Of a stretch of DNA of 60,006 bases, positions 43,652-52,404 are shown one piece after another; position 1 is the first letter of the stretch; each line of letters opens with the position of its first letter. The DNA is taken from NCBI GenBank assembly GCA_945886445.1, contig CAMCZG010000005.1, positions 1 to 60,006 on the forward strand, in the 5' to 3' direction. The position numbers and the translations under genes are program-made. The notes beneath the pieces were generated by a model. The model was not told the origin of the DNA and made no database searches. It saw only the letters and a list, made by a program, of their open reading frames with translations. This DNA is from Bifidobacterium breve. Lineage in GTDB: Bacteria > Actinomycetota > Acidimicrobiia > Acidimicrobiales > Ilumatobacteraceae.

Positions 43652-44106
43652 GGCGTTCCGGCAAATATGAGTTGAGCAGGAAGCCCTGCTTGCTCACATA
43701 GATTTTTCAATTCCCTTTGCCCAGGCAAAACACAAACAAGGGTTTCGTTGGTGCTGGCTTCGAACTGCTGTGCGCAGGCAAGGAGAAGCGCGCCAATTCC
43801 CAGTGAACGGCACTTCTCTTCAACGTAAAGTGCAGTAACGATGCAGCGCTTGCCAATGATGTGGCCCGTGAGGTATCCAACTGCAATGTTGTCGATTTCG
43901 CTCAACAATGCAAACTGTTTGTTGCCAGATGCTTCACGAAGTAACGCCGTAAAAAAGGTCCAGCCCGATGCGCCGCGCTGTGAGCTATGAGCGGCCTCGG
44001 TAGCGGTTTTTATAGTGTGAAAACTCTCATCGGTTTGCTGTACTTCAAAGATGTTGAAGCAGAGGGAACCGACGTGGTGAGTAGCTAGCGCTACTTCCCT
44101 ACTCAT
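43648..44106 (-). CDS. GNAT-type acetyltransferase
   Basis: A 152-aa protein whose middle (IAVGYLTGHIIGKRCIVTALYVEEKCRSLGIGALLL) carries the GNAT acetyl-CoA motif, here in RSLGIGALL rather than the full QxxGxG/A. Substrate unknown. It overlaps the 113-aa gene by eight bases and closes a three-gene minus-strand operon. Confidence 0.7.
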   Translation of the reverse strand: MSREVALATHHVGSLCFNIFEVQQTDESFHTIKTATEAAHSSQRGASGWTFFTALLREASGNKQFALLSEIDNIAVGYLTGHIIGKRCIVTALYVEEKCRSLGIGALLLACAQQFEASTNETLVCVLPGQRELKNLCEQAGLPAQLIFAGTP

Positions 44107-44440
44107 CGCTCGTACTAGCCGCTTTGAGGATGGTTCTACGCTGGCGGTGGGTATTTTCGTAGTTGAAGACAGCGAGCAGTTGGGCTGTTGAACAACCTTT
44201 AAGAGCTGCCACGATTTCCTTAGCTGTCAACGCATCATAATTTTCTATTGGTAAGTCAATTGAAGGCTCTACAGCGTCGGTGGGAATATTGGAAACTTTT
44301 GAAGAAGAGTCATCAGAAGCCGCACAGAACTGCTGAACTTTCTTTTGCGCTACATCAACAGCAATCTTCCCTATGAATCGCGCATTTTTCACGTGCTGCT
44401 CAAAGCGAACTGTCAGATCTTTCATTGATGGTTGCGTCAT
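44099..44440 (-). CDS. Conserved actinobacterial hypothetical protein
   Basis: A 113-aa protein, not functionally recognised. The N-terminal part is a basic helix; after a Ser/Asp-rich linker the last 45 residues (IENYDALTAKEIVAALKG, then LLAVFNYENTHRQRRTIL) form a small helical domain I have seen repeated in other actinobacterial proteins. It lies between a DUF4193 gene and an acetyltransferase gene in one operon. Confidence 0.65.
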   Translation of the reverse strand: MTQPSMKDLTVRFEQHVKNARFIGKIAVDVAQKKVQQFCAASDDSSSKVSNIPTDAVEPSIDLPIENYDALTAKEIVAALKGCSTAQLLAVFNYENTHRQRRTILKAASTSDE

Positions 44441-44452
44441 GGCTAGTGTCTC

Positions 44453-44983
44453 TTACTTCACCGCAAAAATAGGGCAAGCATCATCGCCGACTGGACAATT
44501 TGGAGCACTGCGACGCACTAAAAGGAAACACTGCGCGCACAACTCTTCACCAGCTTGGCGCGGTTGTAAGCGGTCGCCGTCGGTATTGCGTTCGTCTACT
44601 TCGCCTTCTTCGTCGTCATCTTCAATAGGGACATCGTCAGCGGCAACGAGGCGATCTTTCAAAATTTTATCGAGGTCTTCTTCAACGTCGTCGGGAGTGG
44701 TGAGGTCATCGTCGTCTTCATCGTCGGCAGCTGCGGCACGACGTGATGCGGGGGTCATCGCTTCTGCATCGTCAGTTTCATCTTCGTCAGCCGCAACGAA
44801 GTCTTCATCTTCAAGCAGCGGATCGTGTTCAAGTTCTTCGGCAAGATCTTCTGGGTCGAGATCGGGGTCAAGATCTTCAACAAGTGCAATGGCGTCTACG
44901 TCGTCGCCTTCTTCAATTTCAATTACTTCATCTTCTGGATCAATATCTATTTGTTTAGCTGGCTTCTTTTTGCTGCTGGCCAT
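44453..44983 (-). CDS. DUF4193 protein, strongly acidic
   Basis: A 176-aa protein with very long Asp/Glu runs over residues 12-135 and a short C-terminal Cys-containing domain (ELCAQCFLLVRRSAPNCPVG). This matches DUF4193, an actinobacterial family whose genes often lie near dut and sepH-like genes. Function is unknown; the Cys pairs may bind zinc. GAAAGG stands eight bases before the ATG, so this gene has a leader. The acidic run makes a Ser-rich shadow frame on the other strand. Confidence 0.8.
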   Translation of the reverse strand: MASSKKKPAKQIDIDPEDEVIEIEEGDDVDAIALVEDLDPDLDPEDLAEELEHDPLLEDEDFVAADEDETDDAEAMTPASRRAAAADDEDDDDLTTPDDVEEDLDKILKDRLVAADDVPIEDDDEEGEVDERNTDGDRLQPRQAGEELCAQCFLLVRRSAPNCPVGDDACPIFAVK

Positions 44984-45146
44984 AAACCGAAACCTTTCGT
45001 TATTACATTGGGGGCGAGCGAACTGTAGACAATCTGCTCACCTTCAGCGCGTACCATAGGTGCTCGGCGGTGCATCCGTGCAAATCGTGCGAAAAACTCA
45101 CGAAATATTTGCGATTTTACCGTTTTTCAACCTTTTGTGATGGCGG

Positions 45147-46745
45147 TCACCCGTTGCGCTTTGCCTCTTGGCGACGTTCCGATTCAAGGCGTTCCAATTC
45201 TGGTACCTCTGTCGTCATGTGGATCATCGCTTCTGCCACTGCCTTGTGACCGGCCTGGTCGCGAATGAGTGCATGCATATCGAGGGCCACCTTGCGGTAC
45301 GCGGGGTGGCCTTGTGGGCTCGAGCGCAATTCAAGCATGTGCATCGCTTCTCGAGCATTGAACTGCATGACATAGCGAATGCGATATGCCATCGAAACGG
45401 CGTAAGCAGCCTGAGTGGGATATTCAGGAAGAAGTGCGTCGTAAAGATCTGCAGAACGGTCCATCACCTCATCGAATGCTGAAGTTTGAGACGCATCGTC
45501 AACAATATCTGGACGAACATACCCGTGATTCGGCGTCAGCGGCTGCCACTCGATGGTGAGCATGCGGTGACGCTGCATATCGCGAAATGCTCCGTAGTCA
45601 GATAACACATCAAAGCGATAGTCGGTACGTTCAAAGGCGCGTCCTGGGCGATGGCGCCTATTTGTTCTATCTCCTACGTAGGCGCGAATGAGACGAACTT
45701 TTTCGTCATGGCTCATACCTTGAACTTTTTTATAAATCTGCGACTCACTCAGCGTTAAATGGCTATAGCAAATTGCGGCTAATAGTTTGTCTTCGCCTTC
45801 AGGGTCGAAGTCACTCAAAACAACAGACTCTTCTGGCTCTATTTCTTCTGTTGCGAAAAGCTCATGTACAACGCTATGTGTATCTATTGACGTGTCTGAG
45901 AGATATTGCGACCAACGTCCGCCGCGGTCTGGCTGGTCGACTCTGCGCAGGAAGCTAGGAACTACTTTGCGCAGTTCCGTCAGCATGAGGTCGGCGTAGA
46001 GGCGAGCTTCTGGCAGAGGGTTCGCCCGCATGCGCAGCAACAGCGCTTCATACGCCTGGCCACTTCCGTATATCCCTACATTCGACAGTGCAGAGGCAGG
46101 CAACACTCCACGCACAGCGTCGAGCGCCTTAGCTCTCGTGGCTTGCCGGTAGATGAAGTCTGAATCTTTCGGACCCTGGGGAACAACTTTGCGCACATGA
46201 GTCGTCAGCGACTCTACGAGACCGCTGTAGGTATCGAACATGCGGTCCATATCGCCTACGTACCGTGTGCCAAAACGACCAGACAACACTTCCGGATCGC
46301 GATAAAAACGGTACCTACCACCCAGACGGTTGTCATAAGAGATGTAACGCGTGCTTTGCTCGAGGTAGCTCATCAAGCGACCCCATTCAAGAATTTTAGT
46401 CAACAGGTTTGATGCTTGCTCGCAAGCCAAGTGCACGCCACCTAATTGGGCAACAGAGTCATCTCCATATTCCACGAAGATTTTTTCATAAAGGCTTTCG
46501 GCACGTTCAATGCCAATAGTTGCATCGAGTGAAACATCTCCTTGGACCTCGAGTTCATTCACGAACTCATCGAGAAACAGCCTTCGCAAACTTTTTGCAC
46601 TGCGGCTGTAACGGGCGAAAAGAGCACCCTTTACCACTTCTGGGAGATTAACAAGAGCAAATACAGGCGAATCGAGATTGGTGAAATACCGTTTCAAGAT
46701 GTCAGATTCAGCGGGAGTGAACTCCTCGGGTACATAGACCGTCAC
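45147..46745 (-). CDS. Double ThyX-fold protein (FAD-dependent thymidylate synthase-like)
   Basis: A 532-aa protein with two ThyX-like halves. The first has EWGRLMSYLEQSTRY (near residue 122), matching the second part of the ThyX signature RHRxxSxNExSxRY; the second has RDMQRHRML (near residue 392), matching its first part. Both halves contain further ThyX-type blocks (RGVLPASALSNVGIYGSG; MQFNAREAMHMLELRS). Real ThyX makes dTMP from dUMP using FAD and methylenetetrahydrofolate; whether this one does is open. GTG start at 46745 with TAACAT eight bases upstream. Confidence 0.75.
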   Translation of the reverse strand: MTVYVPEEFTPAESDILKRYFTNLDSPVFALVNLPEVVKGALFARYSRSAKSLRRLFLDEFVNELEVQGDVSLDATIGIERAESLYEKIFVEYGDDSVAQLGGVHLACEQASNLLTKILEWGRLMSYLEQSTRYISYDNRLGGRYRFYRDPEVLSGRFGTRYVGDMDRMFDTYSGLVESLTTHVRKVVPQGPKDSDFIYRQATRAKALDAVRGVLPASALSNVGIYGSGQAYEALLLRMRANPLPEARLYADLMLTELRKVVPSFLRRVDQPDRGGRWSQYLSDTSIDTHSVVHELFATEEIEPEESVVLSDFDPEGEDKLLAAICYSHLTLSESQIYKKVQGMSHDEKVRLIRAYVGDRTNRRHRPGRAFERTDYRFDVLSDYGAFRDMQRHRMLTIEWQPLTPNHGYVRPDIVDDASQTSAFDEVMDRSADLYDALLPEYPTQAAYAVSMAYRIRYVMQFNAREAMHMLELRSSPQGHPAYRKVALDMHALIRDQAGHKAVAEAMIHMTTEVPELERLESERRQEAKRNG

Positions 46746-46792
46746 GACGGTCAATGTTAGAAGTCGCGGGCGTCAGGTTGCGTGATCATCTA

Positions 46793-48010
46793 CTAAATAA
46801 GTCCGACGGGTCGGGGGCCAATACGGGAGAACTCTGATGCTGTTTCGGCACCTGCAACGTCGTCCAGTAGGGCATCAAGAGCCGTGAGTGCCAAAATCTT
46901 TGCTCCGTCGATCACCGCCCGGTCACCTTCCTCGGCTCGGGCGTACTCGGCAAAGCGCGGGGTATGTATTGGTACGCCGTGAGGCGCAACTTGGATCATC
47001 GGATGAATGGAGGGCGCGAGATAGCTGACGTTCCCCATGTCGGTTGAGCCAACAACAACTGAGTCGCTTGTGGGGCGTTGCGGCGAGCGTCCGACAATCT
47101 GTGCATTACGCAGATACAGATTCAATAGTGACTCTGAATCGCGCATGTCTGCATAGGCATGGTTTTCCCATTCCACTTCTACGGTGCAGCCCGTACTTAT
47201 AGCCGCGCCATGGAAGCAAGCCTCTACGCGCTCTTTCAAGGGTTGTAGTGAGTCGAGAGAATCGGAACGCACGTACCATTGTTGAGTAGCGAAATGAGGC
47301 ACAATATTGGGCTTGTCACCACCGTGGGTGAAGATACCGTGGATCCGCTCAGAAGGCTTGATGTGTTGTCGTAACGCACCTATTGAGCCATAGGCCTGCA
47401 CAGCAGCATCGAGCGCATTTTTACCGAGATGGGGAGCAGCAGCTGCGTGGGCAGCACTGCCATGAAACGACGCGCAACATTCTTGGATCGCGATGGCCTT
47501 GATACTCGTCAGGTCGAAATCTGCTGGATGAACCATCATGGCGGCGTCAATGCCATCGAAAGCTCCTTGACGCGCCATGGCGATTTTTCCTCCACCACCC
47601 TCTTCGGCAGGGGTGCCAAAGACAAGAAGTTCTCCAGGAAGCTCGCTCATGAAGGGTTGCAACGCCAACGCAGCTCCTAGCCCAGCTGCTGCTATGACAT
47701 TGTGCCCACATGCGTGACCAATTTCAGGTAGTGCGTCGTATTCGCACAAGATCGCAACACGACGTGACCCTGGTGACGATGAGCCACTCGCCTGTGCGAC
47801 GAAAGCCGTTTCTAGACCGTAGGCACCGCGTTGAACTTTTGAGAATTGTGTTCCGAGAGCATCTGTCAGCAGATTGTGGGCGTGGACCTCTTCGTAGTTC
47901 GTCTCTGGATGAGAATGAATGTCATGGCTGATATCTAGAAGTTGGTCTGCTAGTTGATCTATGCGCAAGGTGATTTCACTTTTTAATTGTGCGATATCTG
48001 AAATATTCAT
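46793..48010 (-). CDS. M20-family amidohydrolase (AbgB-like)
   Basis: Zinc-dependent hydrolase of 405 aa. Metal-site segments are CEYDALPEIGHACGHN, PAEEGGGGKIAM and VHPADFD; the dimerisation domain follows (FHGSAAHAAAAPHLGKNALDA). The family removes amino acids from N-acyl or aminobenzoyl conjugates; the natural substrate is unknown. The longer frame is rejected because GAGGAG lies shortly before the ATG at 48010. It follows the helY operon on the same strand. Confidence 0.85.
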   Translation of the reverse strand: MNISDIAQLKSEITLRIDQLADQLLDISHDIHSHPETNYEEVHAHNLLTDALGTQFSKVQRGAYGLETAFVAQASGSSSPGSRRVAILCEYDALPEIGHACGHNVIAAAGLGAALALQPFMSELPGELLVFGTPAEEGGGGKIAMARQGAFDGIDAAMMVHPADFDLTSIKAIAIQECCASFHGSAAHAAAAPHLGKNALDAAVQAYGSIGALRQHIKPSERIHGIFTHGGDKPNIVPHFATQQWYVRSDSLDSLQPLKERVEACFHGAAISTGCTVEVEWENHAYADMRDSESLLNLYLRNAQIVGRSPQRPTSDSVVVGSTDMGNVSYLAPSIHPMIQVAPHGVPIHTPRFAEYARAEEGDRAVIDGAKILALTALDALLDDVAGAETASEFSRIGPRPVGLI

Positions 48011-48029
48011 CGGCTTCTCCTCGAGGGAT

Positions 48030-48635
48030 TTACTTTTGATCGCTGGGTATATAGATATTAATGGCATCTGCGATGACAGATATTCTTAACTCAGCCGCTT
48101 TGCCAATTTTTTTTCCATCAATGAAGATGGGTAGAAGTTTGTGGAAATGAAAATGTTCATCCGTCACTTGACGGCTAGTGAGTTGCGGGTGAGGTAAATG
48201 GCTCCCCTGCCGCACTTTCACCAGAGACATTAAACGCTGACGAATTCCCATTTCGCACGCCATAGTTAATACTTCAATCTTTGCATCATTTGGATGTGAC
48301 TTAGCGAAAACCCTTTTGCCTCTGTAGAAGGCGACATTGCACAATAAATGACATTCTCCCCAAAGCAGGTGCCCTATACGTATATGAGCCGCAGCGCGAA
48401 GTGTCGCTCCATCTATATCGATTTCAATAACGTCAAAAGGTAACTGGTGCCACTCCACTCGACTGGCGAATTGCTTTAATGCAGACCTTTGTCGTAATTC
48501 GCTACCGATGGTTTGTGCGATATCGCCTTTGACCGGGAACGCGAGATCTGAAAAAACGTCATGATCGCTTCGTGTGCAAACGACGCCTTGCTTGTGAACG
48601 CGCTCACCCCACTCTTCGCCTTTCGCAATGACCAT
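48030..48635 (-). CDS. Lipid-kinase-like (DAGK C-terminal) protein
   Basis: A 201-aa protein. The segment KSHPNDAKIEVLTM and the preceding beta-rich part (IDIDGATLRAAAHIRIG) recall the C-terminal domain of diacylglycerol kinase/YegS proteins, but the N-terminal ATP-binding GGDGT domain is missing. I recall such stand-alone proteins beside helY in other actinobacteria. Function unknown. Its ATG overlaps the helY stop by one base, so it is the last gene of the tat-helY operon. Confidence 0.6.
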   Translation of the reverse strand: MVIAKGEEWGERVHKQGVVCTRSDHDVFSDLAFPVKGDIAQTIGSELRQRSALKQFASRVEWHQLPFDVIEIDIDGATLRAAAHIRIGHLLWGECHLLCNVAFYRGKRVFAKSHPNDAKIEVLTMACEMGIRQRLMSLVKVRQGSHLPHPQLTSRQVTDEHFHFHKLLPIFIDGKKIGKAAELRISVIADAINIYIPSDQK

Positions 48636-51265
48636 TAGAGCGCCTCGTTACCCACGACTATTCCTCTAAACATCGCTTCTCCGGCAATACGTGCCGACTC
48701 TCGGAGTGTCTGATCGAGAGCTATTCGCTCCATTTGGCGCAACAGGTCGACAATTTGGCGAATTGTGCGCACAAAGTCGCCAGGGCTCATTTCGGGAACG
48801 GTATCGAGAACACTTGTAAGGCTTTTCCCCGCGGCCCACAATGCAGCACATTGCGCGAAGTTCGGATCGGGAAAGCGGTGTACCGGCAGGCCACGAGAAG
48901 TTTGTAGATCTTGAATCTCCATGCTCAGATCTTCTACTCGTTCAACGACTTCGCGGCACCTTTTTGAGGGATACGGAAGATCATCTTGGTCGCTATTGCG
49001 ACGTTCATAAACCACGCACGACACTGCAGCAGCGAGGTCGATGGGTTTGAGACCGTCGAAAAGGCCCTGTGAAATAGCTTCAGCTATGAGGATGTCGCTC
49101 TCATGAAAAACGCCGGCAAGAACTGACCCCTTCGCAGTCAGGCGCCAAGAATCGATGTAGCCCATTTTTCGTAACAGTTCTAAAACGCGATCAAACGTGG
49201 CCCCCACCGATTGGGTTTCATTTTTAAGATGACGTTCAAGACGTTCAATATCATTACGAATGCGATCTGCAGCATCGGCATGTTTTAACAAAATAGAAAT
49301 CAACGGATCATTTGCAACATTCCCTGAGTCAAGTGCGTCGTCTTCGTGGACTCCGGTGTTTCCATCATCGTCTTTGTGAGCAAATACCCAGTTGCACTCG
49401 TTAATTAGTCGAGAAACCTCGCGCAGTGCCCCAGGGTTCCATTGCGAAAAGTCGGCGTCAAGCTCGACGTGTTTAATGAAGATTGGTTCACCGATGAGGT
49501 CTTCATAGAGAATGCCACGCACCGACTGCACTGCATCGGCGGCTGTGATCTTGATGCCTCGACGTCGGTTAGATGTAGCCAAGACCATAAATTTTTGATA
49601 CGGACTATTACGTGCGTTGATGAATTCGTCAGTTTTCAATGCAATGATGTCGCCTGGGCGAAAGGTGTTCCACACCTGTACAGAGTCGCCTTGAGGCTTC
49701 GCTTCACCCTTTTGGCGTTGAAGCCCATGAAGGCGTCGATAGCCCCAAATGTCTCCATACTGAGATTGGGCCTTTTCTTGCTCAATACGCTGCTGCTCTC
49801 TTTTTTTCTCAATTGAAGCTTGCATCGTTACAACACCGGAATTCGCCTGGTACTGAGCAAAGGAGAGGTTGAGGAGATGGCGAACTTCACCTTCAGAATG
49901 GCTATTGACCAAGTTGACCGTCATGTTGTATGTCGGGCGAAAAGCCGACGTGAGATTAAAACTTTTGTTCAGTGCAAACCGGCACACTTCATCAAAGCCA
50001 ACAAAAGGACTCCACAGGGTGACGGCATGTCCTAAATCGTCTATGCCTCGGCGACCCGCTCTTCCCGTCAGTTGCGTAAAATCTGAAGGCTTCAGGGGCA
50101 CGTGATTTTCGCCGGTGAATCTGGTGAGCTTGTCGATAACAACAGTGCGAGCCGGCATATTGAGGCCTACCGCAAGAGTTTCTGTTGCAAAAACAACTTT
50201 CAATAGACCCAAGGTAAAGGCTTCTTCAACAATTTCTTTAAATATTGGCACCATGCCAGCGTGATGAGCTGCCACTCCAGTGGATATTAAAGATAAGAAT
50301 CCTTCGAAGTCGAGCGCATTCTTTTCGTCTGAAGAAAGAGTCTGAGCTCGATCTTGTGCAATTCTACGAATGTGTTCAGTTTCGTTCTTAGTGGCAAATG
50401 AGAGAGCGCTACGACGAATGCCGCGTGCTGCATCGTCACATTGATTACGGCTAAAAATGAAATAGATAGCAGGCAACATGTTTGCATTAGCGAGTTGTTC
50501 AACAACCTCGTTGCGGTTCGGCGGTCCGAATCGGCTTTCGGCAGCTTGGCGACCTTTTTTCTGTTGATTGTTATGACGCGAAGCACCATTGTTCTGTTTG
50601 CCCTGGTCAGTGAATGCTTTTTTAGCCCGCGGGTTCATCTGATTGTCAATGAGCGTCGGATACATGACCGTGTCGCCCGTTGCCTTATCGAAAGCCATAT
50701 GGTGATGCTCAAGATTCACGGGGCGCTTTGTTTCAATAATTGCCCTAGTGTCACCGCGCACTGTTGTGAGCCACTCGCTCACTTCCACCGCATTAGACAC
50801 GGTTGCCGAAAGGCAAACAAGTGTGACCTCAAGTGGAAGATGAATGATGACTTCTTCCCATACCGGGCCTCGATATTGATCTTGCAGGAAGTGAACTTCA
50901 TCAAGTACCACTACTGAAAGATTCTCTAGCGAACGCGACGATGCGTAGATCATGTTGCGCAGTACTTCTGTGGTCATTACCAAAATTTTCGCATCTGAAT
51001 TAATGCTGGTATCTCCGGTGAGCAGACCTACGTTGTCTGAACCGTACAGTTCCTGGAAATCACGAAACTTTTGGTTTGAAAGTGCTTTGATGGGAGCGGT
51101 ATAAAAAGACTTCATTCCCCTATTCAAAGCTTCCGAAATTGCATGTTCAGCAATAAACGTTTTCCCAGAACCTGTAGGAGCAGCCACTAATACCGACGCA
51201 CCTTCGTTGAGGGCCTGTATCGCTTTTTGCTGGAATAAGTCTGGTTGGAATTTTGGGTTATTCAT
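48635..51265 (-). CDS. helY: Ski2-like DEAD/DEAH-box RNA helicase HelY
   Basis: A 876-aa superfamily 2 helicase. Motif I VAAPTGSGKTFIAEHA, motif II VVLDEVHFLQD, motif III LSATVSNAVE and motif VI LTGRAGRRGIDDLG are intact; the C-terminal DSHCT-type domain follows the winged helix. It resembles exosome-associated Mtr4/Ski2, so a role in RNA turnover is likely. Downstream of tatC with an eight-base overlap, as in mycobacteria (Rv2092c). Confidence 0.92.
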   Translation of the reverse strand: MNNPKFQPDLFQQKAIQALNEGASVLVAAPTGSGKTFIAEHAISEALNRGMKSFYTAPIKALSNQKFRDFQELYGSDNVGLLTGDTSINSDAKILVMTTEVLRNMIYASSRSLENLSVVVLDEVHFLQDQYRGPVWEEVIIHLPLEVTLVCLSATVSNAVEVSEWLTTVRGDTRAIIETKRPVNLEHHHMAFDKATGDTVMYPTLIDNQMNPRAKKAFTDQGKQNNGASRHNNQQKKGRQAAESRFGPPNRNEVVEQLANANMLPAIYFIFSRNQCDDAARGIRRSALSFATKNETEHIRRIAQDRAQTLSSDEKNALDFEGFLSLISTGVAAHHAGMVPIFKEIVEEAFTLGLLKVVFATETLAVGLNMPARTVVIDKLTRFTGENHVPLKPSDFTQLTGRAGRRGIDDLGHAVTLWSPFVGFDEVCRFALNKSFNLTSAFRPTYNMTVNLVNSHSEGEVRHLLNLSFAQYQANSGVVTMQASIEKKREQQRIEQEKAQSQYGDIWGYRRLHGLQRQKGEAKPQGDSVQVWNTFRPGDIIALKTDEFINARNSPYQKFMVLATSNRRRGIKITAADAVQSVRGILYEDLIGEPIFIKHVELDADFSQWNPGALREVSRLINECNWVFAHKDDDGNTGVHEDDALDSGNVANDPLISILLKHADAADRIRNDIERLERHLKNETQSVGATFDRVLELLRKMGYIDSWRLTAKGSVLAGVFHESDILIAEAISQGLFDGLKPIDLAAAVSCVVYERRNSDQDDLPYPSKRCREVVERVEDLSMEIQDLQTSRGLPVHRFPDPNFAQCAALWAAGKSLTSVLDTVPEMSPGDFVRTIRQIVDLLRQMERIALDQTLRESARIAGEAMFRGIVVGNEAL

Positions 51266-52046
51266 GGTTGGCTTTTTTTCTTCGCCATTGGATGAAAAAA
51301 CCGATGCATACGGATATGACGTAAAGAATTGTCATCGGTATTGCGAGCGCCAACATGCTGATGGGATCGCCAGATGGAGTGATGATTGCTGCTGTAAGAA
51401 AAATAGCCATTACAGCCCAGCGCCATTGTTTCAGTAACAAACTTGGAGTGATGACATTTACAAGTTGCATGAAAACGAGCAGAACCGGGAACAAAAACCC
51501 GACTCCAAAAGCAAGAACCATCAGGGTTACTAAACTCACGTACTTGGTAATTTGGTATGACTGAGAAACATCTTCTCCAGACCAACTAATGAGAAATTCC
51601 AATGCCTTGTCGAGGGTCCAATATGCGATGTATCCCCCAAGGGCAAACAGGCTCACGCTGGAAATGATGAAACCCGTTGCATATCGTTTTTCTCGTTGGT
51701 GAAGTGCAGGTGCTGTGAATCGCCAAATTTGCCAAAGGATGACAGGCAATGCGGCTACCAAACCACCGTACGATGCAATTCGCATTCGAGCAGAAATGCC
51801 GTCTAGTGGCCCTAAGCCAAAGAGAGTTCCATCGCAATTGAAATCAGGTCGAGATAAACAGAGATCGCGATACGGCTGAGTTAAGAACCGCAAGACTGGG
51901 TCATAGAAACTCAAAATGACCAATGCGCCGATAATGACCGCTAGAAGTGACCGAATGATACGAAATCTAAGTTCAGCTAAATGCTGAGTCATAGTGATTT
52001 CGTCGGTGGAAGACCGAACACCGATGGTTTTGCGGAACAACTTCAT
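51258..52046 (-). CDS. tatC: Twin-arginine translocase subunit TatC
   Basis: Six-helix membrane receptor for twin-arginine signal peptides, 262 aa. MTQHLAELRFRIIRSLLAV, the first helix, and later PVILWQIWRFTAPALHQREK are the TatC hallmarks, followed by FGVGFLFPVLLVFMQLVNVI. The ATG overlaps the tatA stop by four bases. The order tatA-tatC-helY matches other actinobacteria. Confidence 0.95.
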   Translation of the reverse strand: MKLFRKTIGVRSSTDEITMTQHLAELRFRIIRSLLAVIIGALVILSFYDPVLRFLTQPYRDLCLSRPDFNCDGTLFGLGPLDGISARMRIASYGGLVAALPVILWQIWRFTAPALHQREKRYATGFIISSVSLFALGGYIAYWTLDKALEFLISWSGEDVSQSYQITKYVSLVTLMVLAFGVGFLFPVLLVFMQLVNVITPSLLLKQWRWAVMAIFLTAAIITPSGDPISMLALAIPMTILYVISVCIGFFIQWRRKKANHE

Positions 52047-52354
52047 GGAATCTGGTCTCCATTAGGTGGTTCATCTTGTTCATAAGGAATGAACTTCGGT
52101 TCGCCAGTCGTTGGAGTCGGTGCCTCGTCTTTGCCTAAGAAGATCCGCTTTGCTTCTTCTGCGGTATTCTTTATTTCCTGCAATGGGTCTTCGAACCCGG
52201 TCCTGAGGTCGCGCTGTACTCCGGAGGCGACATTCTTGATTTCGTGGTAAACGCGACCGAACTTGCGCATTGCCTCGGGTAACTTTTCTGGACCCAATAC
52301 GACGAGGCCAATAAGAAGCAGAAAGACTATTTCGCTGCCAGACATATTGAACAC
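52043..52354 (-). CDS. tatA: Twin-arginine translocase subunit TatA
   Basis: A 103-aa protein with one N-terminal transmembrane helix (EIVFLLLIGLVVLGPEKLPE) followed by an amphipathic helix and a flexible polar tail. It forms the channel-like oligomer with TatC. TAGACT six bases before the GTG at 52354 fixes the start, though the ATG at 52345 begins the conserved part. TatA and TatB cannot be told apart confidently from sequence alone. Confidence 0.88.
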   Translation of the reverse strand: MFNMSGSEIVFLLLIGLVVLGPEKLPEAMRKFGRVYHEIKNVASGVQRDLRTGFEDPLQEIKNTAEEAKRIFLGKDEAPTPTTGEPKFIPYEQDEPPNGDQIP

Positions 52355-52366
52355 ACTCAAAGTCTA
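52355..52366 (-). promoter_or_regulatory. Leaderless promoter (-10) of tatA-tatC-helY
   Basis: On the minus strand TAGACT (52366-52361), six bases, GTG at 52354. Confidence 0.55.
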
Positions 52367-52392
52367 TGAACTAGAACTGCGCGCCCTGTCAT

Positions 52393-52404
52393 TATCATGG
52401 CAAT
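52393..52404 (+). promoter_or_regulatory. Leaderless promoter (-10) of the second glycerophosphodiesterase gene
   Basis: TATCAT at 52393-52398, six bases, ATG at 52405. Confidence 0.6.

Noticed and set aside
44373-45059. Plus-strand 228-aa Ser-rich open frame
   Set aside because: It is the complement of the acidic Asp/Glu codons of the DUF4193 gene, which has a ribosome binding site and a family match.
45000-45146. Gap between the DUF4193 and ThyX-like genes as a non-coding RNA
   Set aside because: A/T-rich stretches and weak promoter-like boxes only; no stable fold or known RNA motif seen.
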